Part shown: positions 27,711 through 37,500 of the stretch, piece after piece | Layout of the letters: each line of letters begins with the position of its first letter | How positions within the stretch are numbered: the stretch's first letter is position 1 | NCBI GenBank assembly: GCA_937894725.1 | Contig: CALAYL010000095.1 | Location: 1 to 64,000 of the forward strand | DNA length: 64,000 bases | Origin: an uncultured Bacteroidota bacterium | GTDB taxonomy: Bacteria; Bacteroidota; Bacteroidia; Chitinophagales; LD1 | Direction of reading: 5' to 3' | Notes under the pieces: generated by a model | Told to the model about the DNA's origin: nothing | The model's input: only the letters and a program-made list of their open reading frames with translations | Databases searched by the model: none | Position numbers and translations under genes: made by a program

Positions 27711-28796
27711 ATGTATATCCGTGCTCTATTTTCTCTACTTTTCTGTGGTCATTTAGCACTTTCTGCACAGTTTGTAGCACCTTACAAAGATGTGATGGAC
27801 TTGGTGCATGTTTTTGACAATGGTTACTCGAACCTACTCGAACCACTACCACTCAAAAGTTTTAAAGTAGGTAAAAACGCGATGCTTTACTCTTCGCCAC
27901 AAGGCAGACTAAAAGCGTATTACAAAGGACAAGAATTTAAAGTACTCGACAATACCCCCGATTATTTCACTTCAGATTATTTAGTCGGTTACAATAATTT
28001 TGGTGGTATGGCAGTATTGTACAACGATAGATTCCAATTAGTAGATGGACTTTCCTCTTCGACCTATTGGACAGCCGATAGCCTTATTGTATGGAATAGC
28101 AACTTGAATGACACTAGGGTATTTTACGAAGGAAACACCTACACCATAGAACAGTGGGGAGTAGCAGACAGTATGGGTAAAATCAGTGATAATATTTTTG
28201 CCTATATAGATAGGTCTGATAATTTTAAAATCTTCTATCAAGGCCAACTAGGTATGCTCGAAGGCTACAAGCCACAAAGTTTTGAGGTAAATAGAGACAT
28301 TGTGATGTACAAAGATTTTACAGACAATTTCAAGGTTTTTAGCAAAGGAAGATCCTATGAAACCAATATTCCCTACACACGCAACTACCAAACAGGCGAA
28401 GGCTTTTTTGTGTTTTATGACAATCAAAGCCGACTCAATGTATGGTATAATGGCGAGGTCACTACACTCAGCCAATCTCGTCCAAAGGAACTTTTAGTAA
28501 AAGAAAACATCATTGCATTTACAGATCAAGGCAACAATTTTTATGTATGGTATAAAGGCAAAATGGAGATGCTAGAAAGGTTTCAGCCGCTCTCTATGAA
28601 AGCAGATAATGACCTGCTTGTATATCAAGATCAATATGGCCGATTAGTAGGCTATTATTATGGTAAGCAAATGCCCGTAAGCAGCAATATCGTGCAAGGA
28701 GAAAACTATAATGTGTATAATGAAGTGGTGACCTATTCTCTCGTAAGAGGTGAAACCAGTATCTGGTGTAAAGGAAAAACTTATACTTATAGGTAA
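27711..28796 (+). CDS. Secreted repeat protein of unknown function
   Basis: 361 residues from the ATG at 27711, just after the ALDH stop; a TTG at 27699 would overlap that gene. Signal peptide 1-19 (YIRALFSLLFCGHLALSA). The rest consists of degenerate repeats of about 45 residues, with units such as NFKIFYQGQLGMLEGYKP, NFKVFSKGRSYET, RLNVWYNGEVTTL and NFYVWYKGKMEMLERFQP. The periodic aromatic-plus-KG pattern suggests a beta-propeller or SH3-like solenoid. No family recognised. Likely co-transcribed with ALDH. Confidence 0.7.
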   Translation: MYIRALFSLLFCGHLALSAQFVAPYKDVMDLVHVFDNGYSNLLEPLPLKSFKVGKNAMLYSSPQGRLKAYYKGQEFKVLDNTPDYFTSDYLVGYNNFGGMAVLYNDRFQLVDGLSSSTYWTADSLIVWNSNLNDTRVFYEGNTYTIEQWGVADSMGKISDNIFAYIDRSDNFKIFYQGQLGMLEGYKPQSFEVNRDIVMYKDFTDNFKVFSKGRSYETNIPYTRNYQTGEGFFVFYDNQSRLNVWYNGEVTTLSQSRPKELLVKENIIAFTDQGNNFYVWYKGKMEMLERFQPLSMKADNDLLVYQDQYGRLVGYYYGKQMPVSSNIVQGENYNVYNEVVTYSLVRGETSIWCKGKTYTYR

Positions 28797-28827
28797 GATA
28801 TGAAAGACCTATCTAACAATTAAAATT

Positions 28828-29361
28828 ATGGAGCTAAATCTTCAGCCTATTTTAGAGAATAAAATAGTAGCCTTATACCCATTAGTAAAGGCGGATTTTA
28901 ATGAGCTGTATAAAGTAGCTAGTGACCCAAAAATCTGGATCCAACATCCTAATAAAGACAGATGGCAACGAGATGTCTTTAAACATTTTTTTGATGAAGC
29001 AATTATAGGTAATGGTGCATATAAAATACTGTTTAAACCTACAGGAAAAATTGTGGGTAGTACTCGCTTTTATGGATATAATGAGCTAGAAAAAAGCGTA
29101 TCGATTGGATATACATTTCTTTCTACTTACTACTGGGGGAAAGGTATTAATCATATGATCAAAGTAATGATGTTAGACTATATTTTTCAATTCGTATCGA
29201 GAGTATATTTCCATATTGGAGCAGAAAATATTCGATCTCAAAAAGCTATAAGTCGTTTAGGGGTGAAAAAAATTGGCGAAAACGTTTTAAAAAAAGGAGA
29301 GACATTTTCTAAGATTAATTACATCTATTCTATAGAAAAAAGCCAATGGACTTCTAAATAA
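28828..29361 (+). CDS. GNAT-family N-acetyltransferase (RimJ/RimL-like)
   Basis: 177 residues resembling RimJ/RimL-type acetyltransferases: an N-terminal L-x-P-L-x-x-x-D-F-x-E-L motif (VALYPLVKADFNELYKVA), the central strand KIVGSTRFYG, the acetyl-CoA loop region STYYWGKGINHMIKV and the C-terminal N-x-x-S-x-x-A-I-x-x-L-G-x-x-x-x-G signature (ENIRSQKAISRLGVKKIGE). The substrate is unknown. It is immediately followed, stop to start, by the reductase gene. Confidence 0.88.
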   Translation: MELNLQPILENKIVALYPLVKADFNELYKVASDPKIWIQHPNKDRWQRDVFKHFFDEAIIGNGAYKILFKPTGKIVGSTRFYGYNELEKSVSIGYTFLSTYYWGKGINHMIKVMMLDYIFQFVSRVYFHIGAENIRSQKAISRLGVKKIGENVLKKGETFSKINYIYSIEKSQWTSK

Positions 29362-30246
29362 ATGAAAAAAATTATACTTACTGGTGCATCGGGATTTTTG
29401 GGGTATCACCTTTTGTCAAAACTTACACAAACATGTACCCCATATGCACTCTATCATCAGCAAAAAATCGCTTACAAAAATGTGATATCTATAGCTTGTA
29501 ATATAGCCGACTATCAGCAATTAGGAGATATGATTGAAGACATTGAACCTACGGCTATTATTCACGTTGCGGCATTGGCAGATGCTGGATTTTGTGAGAA
29601 AAATAAAGCACTCAGCCATCTTATCAATGTACAAGCTTCCGAAAATCTTGCTGGTATGGCTTCTGACTTTCAGATTCCATTTTTATTTACTTCGACCGAT
29701 ATGGTTTTTGATGGAAAACAAGGAAACTATAAAGAAACAGACGCCCCCTCTCCTATCAATACCTATGGAGAACATAAAGTCAAAGCAGAATCTAGGGTAC
29801 TAGATATATATCCATCCTCATTGGTAGTTAGATTACCCTTGCTTTTTGGACAGCCAGATGCGAGTAGCAAAAACTATTTTACCCACTTTTTACACCAACT
29901 AGAACAAGGTGCTCCGCAAACACTTTTTACTGATGAGTATCGCTCCATTTGTGGGGCGTATTCCATTGCAGATGCTATGCTGCATTTTCTCGGAAAAGAA
30001 AACGGCATATTGCATTTAGGTGGTGATGAGCGACTATCGAGATATGATTTTGGAGAAAAAATAACCGCAGTTTTCGGCCTGGACAAAAATCTTTTAAATG
30101 CTTGCTCACAAGAGGATATTCAGTTTAGCTACCAACGTCCAAAAGATGTTTCGCTGAATAGTACAAAAGCAAACAGCCTCGGGTTTTCACCCAAGGCTGT
30201 AACTGAAGAATTAAATGAAATAAAAAACCTTATTTTAGGTATTTAA
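29362..30246 (+). CDS. SDR-family sugar nucleotide reductase, RmlD-like
   Basis: 294 residues. An NAD(P)-binding Rossmann motif GASGFLG lies at 8-14; the catalytic region STDMVFDGKQGNY and YGEHK (Tyr near 135) matches dTDP-4-dehydrorhamnose reductase (RmlD)-type extended SDRs. No other rhamnose-pathway genes are nearby, so the substrate is uncertain. It begins directly after the GNAT stop (TAAATG). Its 3' end overlaps the convergent M42 peptidase gene by 17 bp. Confidence 0.85.
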   Translation: MKKIILTGASGFLGYHLLSKLTQTCTPYALYHQQKIAYKNVISIACNIADYQQLGDMIEDIEPTAIIHVAALADAGFCEKNKALSHLINVQASENLAGMASDFQIPFLFTSTDMVFDGKQGNYKETDAPSPINTYGEHKVKAESRVLDIYPSSLVVRLPLLFGQPDASSKNYFTHFLHQLEQGAPQTLFTDEYRSICGAYSIADAMLHFLGKENGILHLGGDERLSRYDFGEKITAVFGLDKNLLNACSQEDIQFSYQRPKDVSLNSTKANSLGFSPKAVTEELNEIKNLILGI

Positions 30247-31339
30247 AATCAAATTTTGGAGAGAGTCCTAATAGCGATTCATAAATAAGTTTAATTACAT
30301 TTTCAACATCCTTTTTATGCACCATTTCGACTGTAGTGTGCATATAACGCAATGGCAAAGAAATAAGTGCAGATGGCACTCCACCTTTTGAATACGCAAA
30401 AGCGTCTGTGTCTGTACCTGTACTTCTAGAAGCTGCATCCATTTGATAAGGAAGTTTGTTTTTATCAGCCGTAGTTTTGATATGCTTCAATAACTTTTGA
30501 TGTACCGCAGGACCAACAGTAAGCATCGGACCATCACCACACTTATACTCACCTTCTACTATTTTGTCTATCATAGGTGTAGTAGTATCGTGCGCTACAT
30601 CGGTGATGATAGCACAGTTTGGCGATATTGTGTGCGCCATCATTTCAGCACCACGAAGACCGATCTCTTCTTGTACGGCATTAACAATATATAGTCCAAA
30701 AGGAAGTTTTGCTTTATTCTCTTTGAGTAGATGCGCCACTTTAGCTATCATAAATCCGCCTATTCGATTATCTAAGGCACGACCTACAAAATAGCGGTCA
30801 TTCAATACGAAAAATTCATCCTGAAAAGTAATGACGCATCCAGGGTAGATGCCTAACTTCGCTACTTCATCTTTTGACGTACATCCACAGTCCAAAAATA
30901 TATTTTCGAGTGCTGGCACTTTTTCTTTTCCCGCAGAGCGAGTGTGTATAGCCGGCCATCCAAATACGGCCTCTACTTTGCCACTATCTGTATGAATCCA
31001 AACACGCTTTGATGGTGCTATTTGATGATCGCTACCGCCATTGCGTTTTACATAAATAAGTCCATCGGATGTTATATAACTCACAAACCATGAAATCTCA
31101 TCGGCATGCGCTTCTATTACCACCTTGAAAGGTGCATCGGGATTGATAACGCCATAAACAGAGCCATAGTTATCTACATGATATTCGTCTATAGAAGGCT
31201 TTATAAAGTCAAGCCAAATTTTTTGCCCCTCAGCTTCAAATCCTGTAGGAGAAGCGTTGTTGAGATAAGTCTTTAAAAATTGTAAATCTTTATCACTGAA
31301 AAATGATTTTTCCTTTTTTGATGATTTTGGTTTTGCCAT
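30230..31339 (-). CDS. M42-family aminopeptidase (glutamyl aminopeptidase/PepA-like)
   Basis: A cytoplasmic dinuclear-metal aminopeptidase, usually a large tetrahedral dodecamer. 369 residues from the ATG at 31339 (MAKPKSSKKEK); an upstream in-frame start at 31420 adds a residue run not typical of the family and is rejected. Metal and catalytic motifs: EAHADEISW (His), VGRALDNRIGG (bridging Asp), VNAVQEEIGLRGA (catalytic and ligand Glu), ITDVAHDTT (Asp) and RYMHTTVEMV (His). Transcribed convergently with the reductase gene. Confidence 0.93.
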   Translation of the reverse strand: MAKPKSSKKEKSFFSDKDLQFLKTYLNNASPTGFEAEGQKIWLDFIKPSIDEYHVDNYGSVYGVINPDAPFKVVIEAHADEISWFVSYITSDGLIYVKRNGGSDHQIAPSKRVWIHTDSGKVEAVFGWPAIHTRSAGKEKVPALENIFLDCGCTSKDEVAKLGIYPGCVITFQDEFFVLNDRYFVGRALDNRIGGFMIAKVAHLLKENKAKLPFGLYIVNAVQEEIGLRGAEMMAHTISPNCAIITDVAHDTTTPMIDKIVEGEYKCGDGPMLTVGPAVHQKLLKHIKTTADKNKLPYQMDAASRSTGTDTDAFAYSKGGVPSALISLPLRYMHTTVEMVHKKDVENVIKLIYESLLGLSPKFDFKYLK

Positions 31340-31466
31340 ATAGTTATTTTTGTTTTTATGATGTTTTTCAATACTACAAATTCGATAAGCATTTACAAAA
31401 CACAGCAAGAGTAGAACCACATTCTAGCGAGTAAAGGATGGAATTTAAGATAATTTATAAAATTGA

Positions 31467-31498
31467 TTGTTTAAACATGCAGTTTCTTTTTACCTTTG
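31467..31498 (+). promoter_or_regulatory. Bacteroidota-type promoter of the YceI gene
   Basis: TTG at 31467-31469, 21 nt, then TACCTTTG at 31491-31498, an exact TAnnTTTG match. The start codon at 31516 lies 18 nt after the box, which rules out the longer in-frame start at 31438. Confidence 0.6.
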
Positions 31499-31515
31499 TG
31501 GCTAAAATAAAAACT

Positions 31516-32151
31516 ATGAAAAAAATCCTTTTCCCCATTTTGACATTGGCACTTCTGACTTCGTGCAATGAAGCTCCGAAAGGAGAAGAAACAATAACTA
31601 CCGAAGCGCAACAACCGTTAGCAGCTACAGGCGCATCATTTAAAGTAGATCCTACAATAAGCAAAGTGGGCTTTTTAGGTACAAAACCTATTGGCACACA
31701 CACAGGCGAGTTTAAACTAACCGATGGCTCACTATCAGTAGAAGACAATAAGTTGAAAGGTGGAAATTTTACCATAGATGTAAGCTCAATGACTATTACA
31801 GACAAAGACCTCACCTATTCGGAGAAACTAAAAACACATTTACTATCTCCTGATTTTTTTGATGCTACGAGGTTTGGTGTAGCTAAGTTTGAAATTACGA
31901 GCATAGAAGCATTGGAAAACAATCCATCTGCAACACACAATGTGAGCGGTAATCTTACCCTCAAAGATAGCACCCAAAATGTGACATTTCCAGCAAATAT
32001 AACTATAACTGAAAATGAAGTAAAAGCGAATGGCAAATTTAATATAGACCGCACCCAGTGGGGATTGCACTATGGTAATGATAAATCTTTAGGAGATAAA
32101 TTTATCTATCCCGAAGTACAAATCAACCTTGATGTGACTGCTAAGAAATAA
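31516..32151 (+). CDS. YceI-family lipoprotein
   Basis: 211 residues from the ATG at 31516. A lipoprotein signal ends with LLTSC (Cys17). Residues about 35-210 form a YceI-type lipocalin-like barrel that binds amphiphilic or isoprenoid molecules: FKVDPTISKVGFLGTKPIGTHTGEF, TIDVSSMTITD, KLKTHLLSPDFFDATRF and the C-terminal RTQWGLHYG motif. The lipid anchor suggests attachment to a membrane facing the periplasm. A strong terminator follows. Confidence 0.92.
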   Translation: MKKILFPILTLALLTSCNEAPKGEETITTEAQQPLAATGASFKVDPTISKVGFLGTKPIGTHTGEFKLTDGSLSVEDNKLKGGNFTIDVSSMTITDKDLTYSEKLKTHLLSPDFFDATRFGVAKFEITSIEALENNPSATHNVSGNLTLKDSTQNVTFPANITITENEVKANGKFNIDRTQWGLHYGNDKSLGDKFIYPEVQINLDVTAKK

Positions 32152-32164
32152 GTATTGCAACAAC

Positions 32165-32206
32165 TTATAAGAAAAGCCTGCTATTGCTAGCAGGCTTTTC
32201 TTATAA
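32165..32206. terminator. Strong terminator, 19-bp perfect stem
   Basis: Arms 32165-32183 and 32188-32206 pair perfectly around a 4-nt loop, with A-rich and T-rich outer ends, so it could work in either direction. It lies 14 nt after the YceI stop. Confidence 0.9.
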
Positions 32207-32327
32207 ATCAAACTGAAATAATGTTGATTTTATCAAGTTTGTTTTTTAGTTTTATGATGAGTACTAAGGTCAATGACATACCTACAACTTGAAAACAATT
32301 CCTTTTTAAAAACTAAAAAACAGCTAT

Positions 32328-32897
32328 ATGGTCTTCCTCATTTTACTTGCAATCGTGGCACTTATTGTATTTTGGCTAATAGGATTATACAACAGAATCA
32401 TCAGCCTTCGCAATAACAGAGAAAGTAGCTTTGCAGATATAGATGTACAATTAAAGCAAAGAAATGATTTAATTCCACAACTGGTAGATACCGTAAAGGG
32501 TTATAGCTTTCATGAAAAAGATACCCTAGAACGTATTGTCAAAGCACGCGCTGGCTTTACAAACGCCTCTTCAATTGATGAAAAAATACAAGCAGATAAT
32601 CAATTGTCTTCTGCTATACAAGGGCTGCGCATCCAGCTAGAAGCTTATCCAGATTTAAAAGCAAATCAAAACTTTTTACAATTGCAAGAAGAAATATCCG
32701 ACATTGAAAACAAATTGGCTGCGGCTAGGAGATATTTTAATTCGGCTACAAAAGAATACAATAACTCAGTAGAAACGTTTCCAGCAAATATGATTGCAAA
32801 TTCATTCGGCTTCTCGAGAGAGAAGATGTATGACTTAGGCACAGAGCAAAGAACAAAACTAGAAGAGCGCCCAGATATTAATTTCACTAAAGAGTAA
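32328..32897 (+). CDS. lemA: LemA family protein
   Basis: 189 residues. An N-terminal membrane anchor (VFLILLAIVALIVFWLIGLY) is followed by a helical bundle with the LemA signatures RNNRESSFADIDVQLKQRND, LIPQLVDTVKGY and YNNSVETFPANMIANSFGF. Function of the family is poorly known. LemA is often paired with an HtpX-like protease, and here its TAA stop shares a base with the ATG of that gene (TAATG). Confidence 0.95.
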   Translation: MVFLILLAIVALIVFWLIGLYNRIISLRNNRESSFADIDVQLKQRNDLIPQLVDTVKGYSFHEKDTLERIVKARAGFTNASSIDEKIQADNQLSSAIQGLRIQLEAYPDLKANQNFLQLQEEISDIENKLAAARRYFNSATKEYNNSVETFPANMIANSFGFSREKMYDLGTEQRTKLEERPDINFTKE

Positions 32898-33826
32898 TGA
32901 AATTTATCGGCATACAAGCACAGAAAAGACGCAACAATTTGTACGCTGTGCTTCAACTGTGTTCATTTCCAATTTTGCTTATTGCCGTGATTTGGGTAGT
33001 GAGTATCGCTGCTTTCAATCCATCTGATTCATTTTTAGTTACTGCTCTTTCAACACCATTCGTCTTAATCTTTGTTGGCGTATGGTTTTTGATTGCTTTT
33101 TTCTTTCACAATCAAATGATACAGTTTGCCACAGGAGCTTCTCCACTTCAGCGACAAGAAAATAAGCGTGTCTATAATTTACTCGAAAATTTATGTATAT
33201 CTCAAGGTATGCAGATGCCAAAAATGTATATCATAAAAGACGATTCGCTCAATGCCTTTGCGAGTGGTATAAATCAAAAAAATTATTCCATCACAGTTTC
33301 CAAAGGAATGCTTGACAAACTTGATGATGCAGAATTGGAGGGTGTGCTAGCACATGAATTAAGCCATATTATAAACAATGATGTAAGGCTTCTGATTGTT
33401 TCTATTGTGTTTGTAGGGATATTCGCTTTCGTTAGCGAATTAGCATTTAGAATGCTCGGCAATTTATCATTTCGCTCAAGAAATAATGAAAAAGATAATA
33501 GAGGCGGCATAGTGCTTTTGGTAATAGTAGTAGCGACCGCCATCGCTTATTTTTTATCTATCCTTTTAAAGTTTGGCATATCCAGAAATAGAGAATACTT
33601 AGCAGATGCGAATGCAGCAGAAATGACCAAAAAACCTCAAGCCCTAGCAAGTGCGTTGAAAAAAGTAAGCCAAGACCCTTATATCGAAGCTGTACAAATG
33701 AGAGATGTCTCTCAGCTTTTTATAGAACATCCCCAACCTTCGTCATTGCGCTCTTCATGGGATAATTTATTTTCCACTCACCCTCCTATCGAAAAAAGAA
33801 TTGAATTGCTAAATCAGTTTGTTTAA
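32897..33826 (+). CDS. M48-family membrane metalloprotease (HtpX-like)
   Basis: 309 residues. Two N-terminal membrane segments (about 22-45 and 55-75) precede the zinc site HELSH at 153-157 (VLAHELSHIINND). A third hydrophobic pair (about 170-190 and 205-225) precedes the third ligand region SRNREYLADANAAEM. This matches HtpX/Ste24-like inner-membrane quality-control proteases. Translationally coupled to lemA. Confidence 0.93.
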   Translation: MKFIGIQAQKRRNNLYAVLQLCSFPILLIAVIWVVSIAAFNPSDSFLVTALSTPFVLIFVGVWFLIAFFFHNQMIQFATGASPLQRQENKRVYNLLENLCISQGMQMPKMYIIKDDSLNAFASGINQKNYSITVSKGMLDKLDDAELEGVLAHELSHIINNDVRLLIVSIVFVGIFAFVSELAFRMLGNLSFRSRNNEKDNRGGIVLLVIVVATAIAYFLSILLKFGISRNREYLADANAAEMTKKPQALASALKKVSQDPYIEAVQMRDVSQLFIEHPQPSSLRSSWDNLFSTHPPIEKRIELLNQFV

Positions 33827-34084
33827 GTAGGAAAAACAACGATTTACAACATCATAATAAATCAGTCTGTTGTTAAAAACAGAGAATTTACTTCCAATGC
33901 CTATCAACAAATGAAGAATAATGGGAGCTATCTAAAGTTATTTGTGTAGATTGTAAGTAAGGCTGTTGAAATAGTTGTTTGGCAAAAATTACTTATCTTA
34001 TGAGTGAAATACAAACTTGATTTTCTTTAGTAATCCGACAACTAAACGCTGATTTTTATTAAACATTCAAACAAAACAAACACC

Positions 34085-34492
34085 ATGAAAAAGCAAACAG
34101 GAATATGGATAGATACTTCAAAAGCAATATTAGTAACACTTTCAGGCGAAAAAGAAAGTATAGTAGAAGTAGCATCTGACATTGAAGATAGCATTCATCA
34201 CAAAAAAGAAGGAGACAAAGGCTCCTTTATGGGAACAAGCCATATCAACAATGAAAAAAAGTTTGATGAAAGGAAAAAACATCAGATGAATAGTTTTGTA
34301 AAAAACATTTTGGGACAAATTAAAAGTTCGGATGAGTTTTACATTTTTGGTCCCGCAGAAGCGAAATTAAGCTTGCAACATGAAATTGAAAACGATCATA
34401 TTCAATCTGCTAAACTAAAATTAGTAGAAACAGCAGACAGTATGACGATAAACCAAGTAGTAGCAAAAGTAAAAGACTTTTATTTCAACTAA
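34085..34492 (+). CDS. eRF1-domain-2-like / host-attachment-like small protein
   Basis: 135 residues, cytoplasmic. The N-terminal strand GIWIDTSKAILVTL and the C-terminal segment DEFYIFGPAEAKLSLQHEIE resemble bacterial proteins related to eRF1 domain 2 (annotated as host attachment or translational machinery proteins). The middle is highly charged (HHKKEGDKGSF). Function unknown. The 258-bp spacer before it holds no other gene I can support. Confidence 0.6.
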   Translation: MKKQTGIWIDTSKAILVTLSGEKESIVEVASDIEDSIHHKKEGDKGSFMGTSHINNEKKFDERKKHQMNSFVKNILGQIKSSDEFYIFGPAEAKLSLQHEIENDHIQSAKLKLVETADSMTINQVVAKVKDFYFN

Positions 34493-34566
34493 GCACTCAC
34501 TTGCCATGTATAGCAGAACGTAAAGTAAAAGTCAAATTTCTTTCTCTCGTGCTGTTATTGCGATAT

Positions 34567-37500
34567 CTAATAACTCAAGTTAGGTCTTAGCCATCGCTCC
34601 ATTTGTGCTGCAGTCCACCCTCTACTTGCCGCTACAGATGCCACCTGGTCTCTTTCGATTTTTCCTACACCAAAATACGATGCTTGGGGGTGTGCAAAAT
34701 AAAAGCCGCTCACTGCTGCTGTAGGATACATAGCATAGCTTTCTGTAAGTTGAATACCCGTATTTTTTTCTACATCTAGCAGTTTCCAAATAGTACCTTT
34801 TTCAGTATGGTCGGGACAAGCCGCATAGCCTGGAGCAGGTCTTATACCCTGGTATTTTTCTCTGATTAAATCTTCATTGTCTAATTCTTCACCTACTGCG
34901 TAACCCCAAAATTCAGTACGTACTTTTTTGTGGAGCAACTCCGCAAATGCCTCTGCCAATCTATCGGCAAGTGCTTTCACCATGATAGCAGAATAATCAT
35001 CATGATCCGCTTCAAACCGAGCTACATGCTCATCAATACCAATACCCGTAGAGACTGCAAATGCGCCAATAAAATCATTCGATGGTGCTATAAAATCAGC
35101 CAAACATTTATTGGTCTGTCCTTCTGGCTTTTTAGTTTGCTGACGGAGAAAATGGAAATGTGTATTTTCATTTTCCAATATCACCTTTTCCCCTTTACTA
35201 TGTGCTTCGAAAATACCATATGTACCATTGGCAGTAAGCCATTTTTCCTTAATGATTTTCTCCAGCATGAGTTTCGCATCATCAAACAGTTTTTTTGCCT
35301 CTGCACCAAATCTTTCATTTTCAAAAATTCGAGGATAAGTACCACTCAGTTGCCAAGTTGAAAACAAGGGAGACCAATCTATAAATTTGGCAATTTCTGC
35401 TAAATCATAATCGGCTAAAACAAACTTGCCAATTTGCTTTGGTGTGAATGGCTTTTCAGCTTCAAAATCTACAATTAATTTATTTTCTCGTGCAGCTTCG
35501 AGCGTTATATATTGAATATCACTTTTGCGATTAGCAAATTGCTCACGCATATCAGCATACTCAGCTTTAGTAGTTTCAACAAAGGGTTCACGCAATTCAT
35601 CATTCAGCAAATTACTCACTACCGTTACACTCTTAGATGCATCTAGCACATGTATCACCGTACCCGAAAACACAGGGGCTACTTTTACCGCAGTATGAAG
35701 TTTTGAGGTAGTCGCACCGCCTATTATCAAAGGTTTCTTAATTCCTAATCGCTCCATTTCGCTGGCTACATGCACCATTTCATCGAGCGATGGGGTGATA
35801 AGTCCACTCAAGCCTATCACATCGACATTTTGTGCTACGGCTTCTGATAAAATTTTATCGGCCGAAACCATTACCCCTAAATCTACGATTTCATAATTAT
35901 TACAAGCAAGTACTACCCCAACAATATTTTTACCAATATCATGCACATCGCCCTTCACCGTAGCTAGCAAAACCTTGCCTGCGCCTTGGGTGGAGATAAT
36001 ACCTAACTCGGCATTGCGTCTTTTTTCTTCTGCTAAAAATGGCTCCAAATAAGCTACCGATTTTTTCATTACTCTGGCACTTTTCACTACTTGAGGCAGA
36101 AACATTTTTCCACTTCCAAACAAATCGCCCACGATATTCATACCTGCCATCAATGGCCCTTCGATAACTAGCAATGGCCGTTCATATTTGGCCAATGCTT
36201 CCGCAGTATCTTCGTCTATAAAATCTACTACACCCTTTATCAAAGCGTGTGATAGCCTGTCTTCTACCGATCCTTCTCGCCAACCCATATCTTGGGTAGT
36301 GGCTACTTTACCTTTGCTTTTTACACTTTCTGCAAACTCCATAAGTCGCTCTGTCGCGTCTGCACGTCTATCAAGTAATACATCTTCGATACGCTCCAAT
36401 AAGTCCTTCGGAATATTGTCATACACCTCCAACATCGAAGGGTTTACGATACCCATGTCCATCCCATGTTGAATAGCATGAAACAAAAATGCAGCGTGCA
36501 TCGCTTCTCTCACCGTATTGTTTCCTCTAAACGAAAAAGACACATTCGACACACCACCACTCACTTTAGCATAAGGAAGATTTTCTTTTATCCATTTAGT
36601 AGCTCTAAAAAAGTCAAGTGCATTTTGCCGATGCTCCTCCATACCTGTGCCTACCGGAAAAATATTGGGGTCAAAGATGATATCCTCCGCAGGAAAATCG
36701 AGTTCGTTTACTAATATATTATATGCTCGCTCACAGATTTCAATTCTACGTTCGTAGCTGTCTGCTTGTCCATTTTCATCAAAAGCCATCACTATCACTG
36801 CAGCGCCATAATGCTTTACCAATTCGGCTTGCTTTTTAAACTCTTCAACACCCCCTTTGAGCGATATAGAATTAACAATACCTTTGCCCTGAACACATTT
36901 GAGACCAGCCTCAATGATTTCCCATTTTGAAGAATCTATCATGACTGGCACTCTCGATATATCAGGCTCAGAAGCTATAAGATGAAGAAATCGAGTCATT
37001 GAATCAACCCCATCTATCATACCTTCATCCATATTGACGTCTATGACTTGCGCACCACCCTCTACTTGCTCTCTAGCGACACTCAATGCTGCTTCGAATT
37101 TATCTTCTTTGATAAGTGTCAAAAACTTTTTTGAGCCTGTTACATTAGTACGTTCCCCTACATTCATAAAGTTAGACTCTGGTGTAAAAACCAATGGCTC
37201 TAATCCGCTCAAACGCATAAACTTCAATGGCCTCGGACGATGGCGAGGTGGGTATTTTTTAGCTATAGATGCAAACACACGAATATGGTCTGGGGTAGTA
37301 CCACAGCAGCCTCCTATCACATTTACGAATCCATTTTGTATAAAATCCTCCAATGCTTCGCCCATCATTTCTGGCGTTTCGTCATAGCCCCCAAAAGCAT
37401 TGGGCAGACCCGCATTGGGATAAGCAGAAGTAAAACAAGTAGCCGTTTTAGAGATAGACTCCATGTGGGGTCGCATATCTTTTGCTCCTAGCGCACAATT

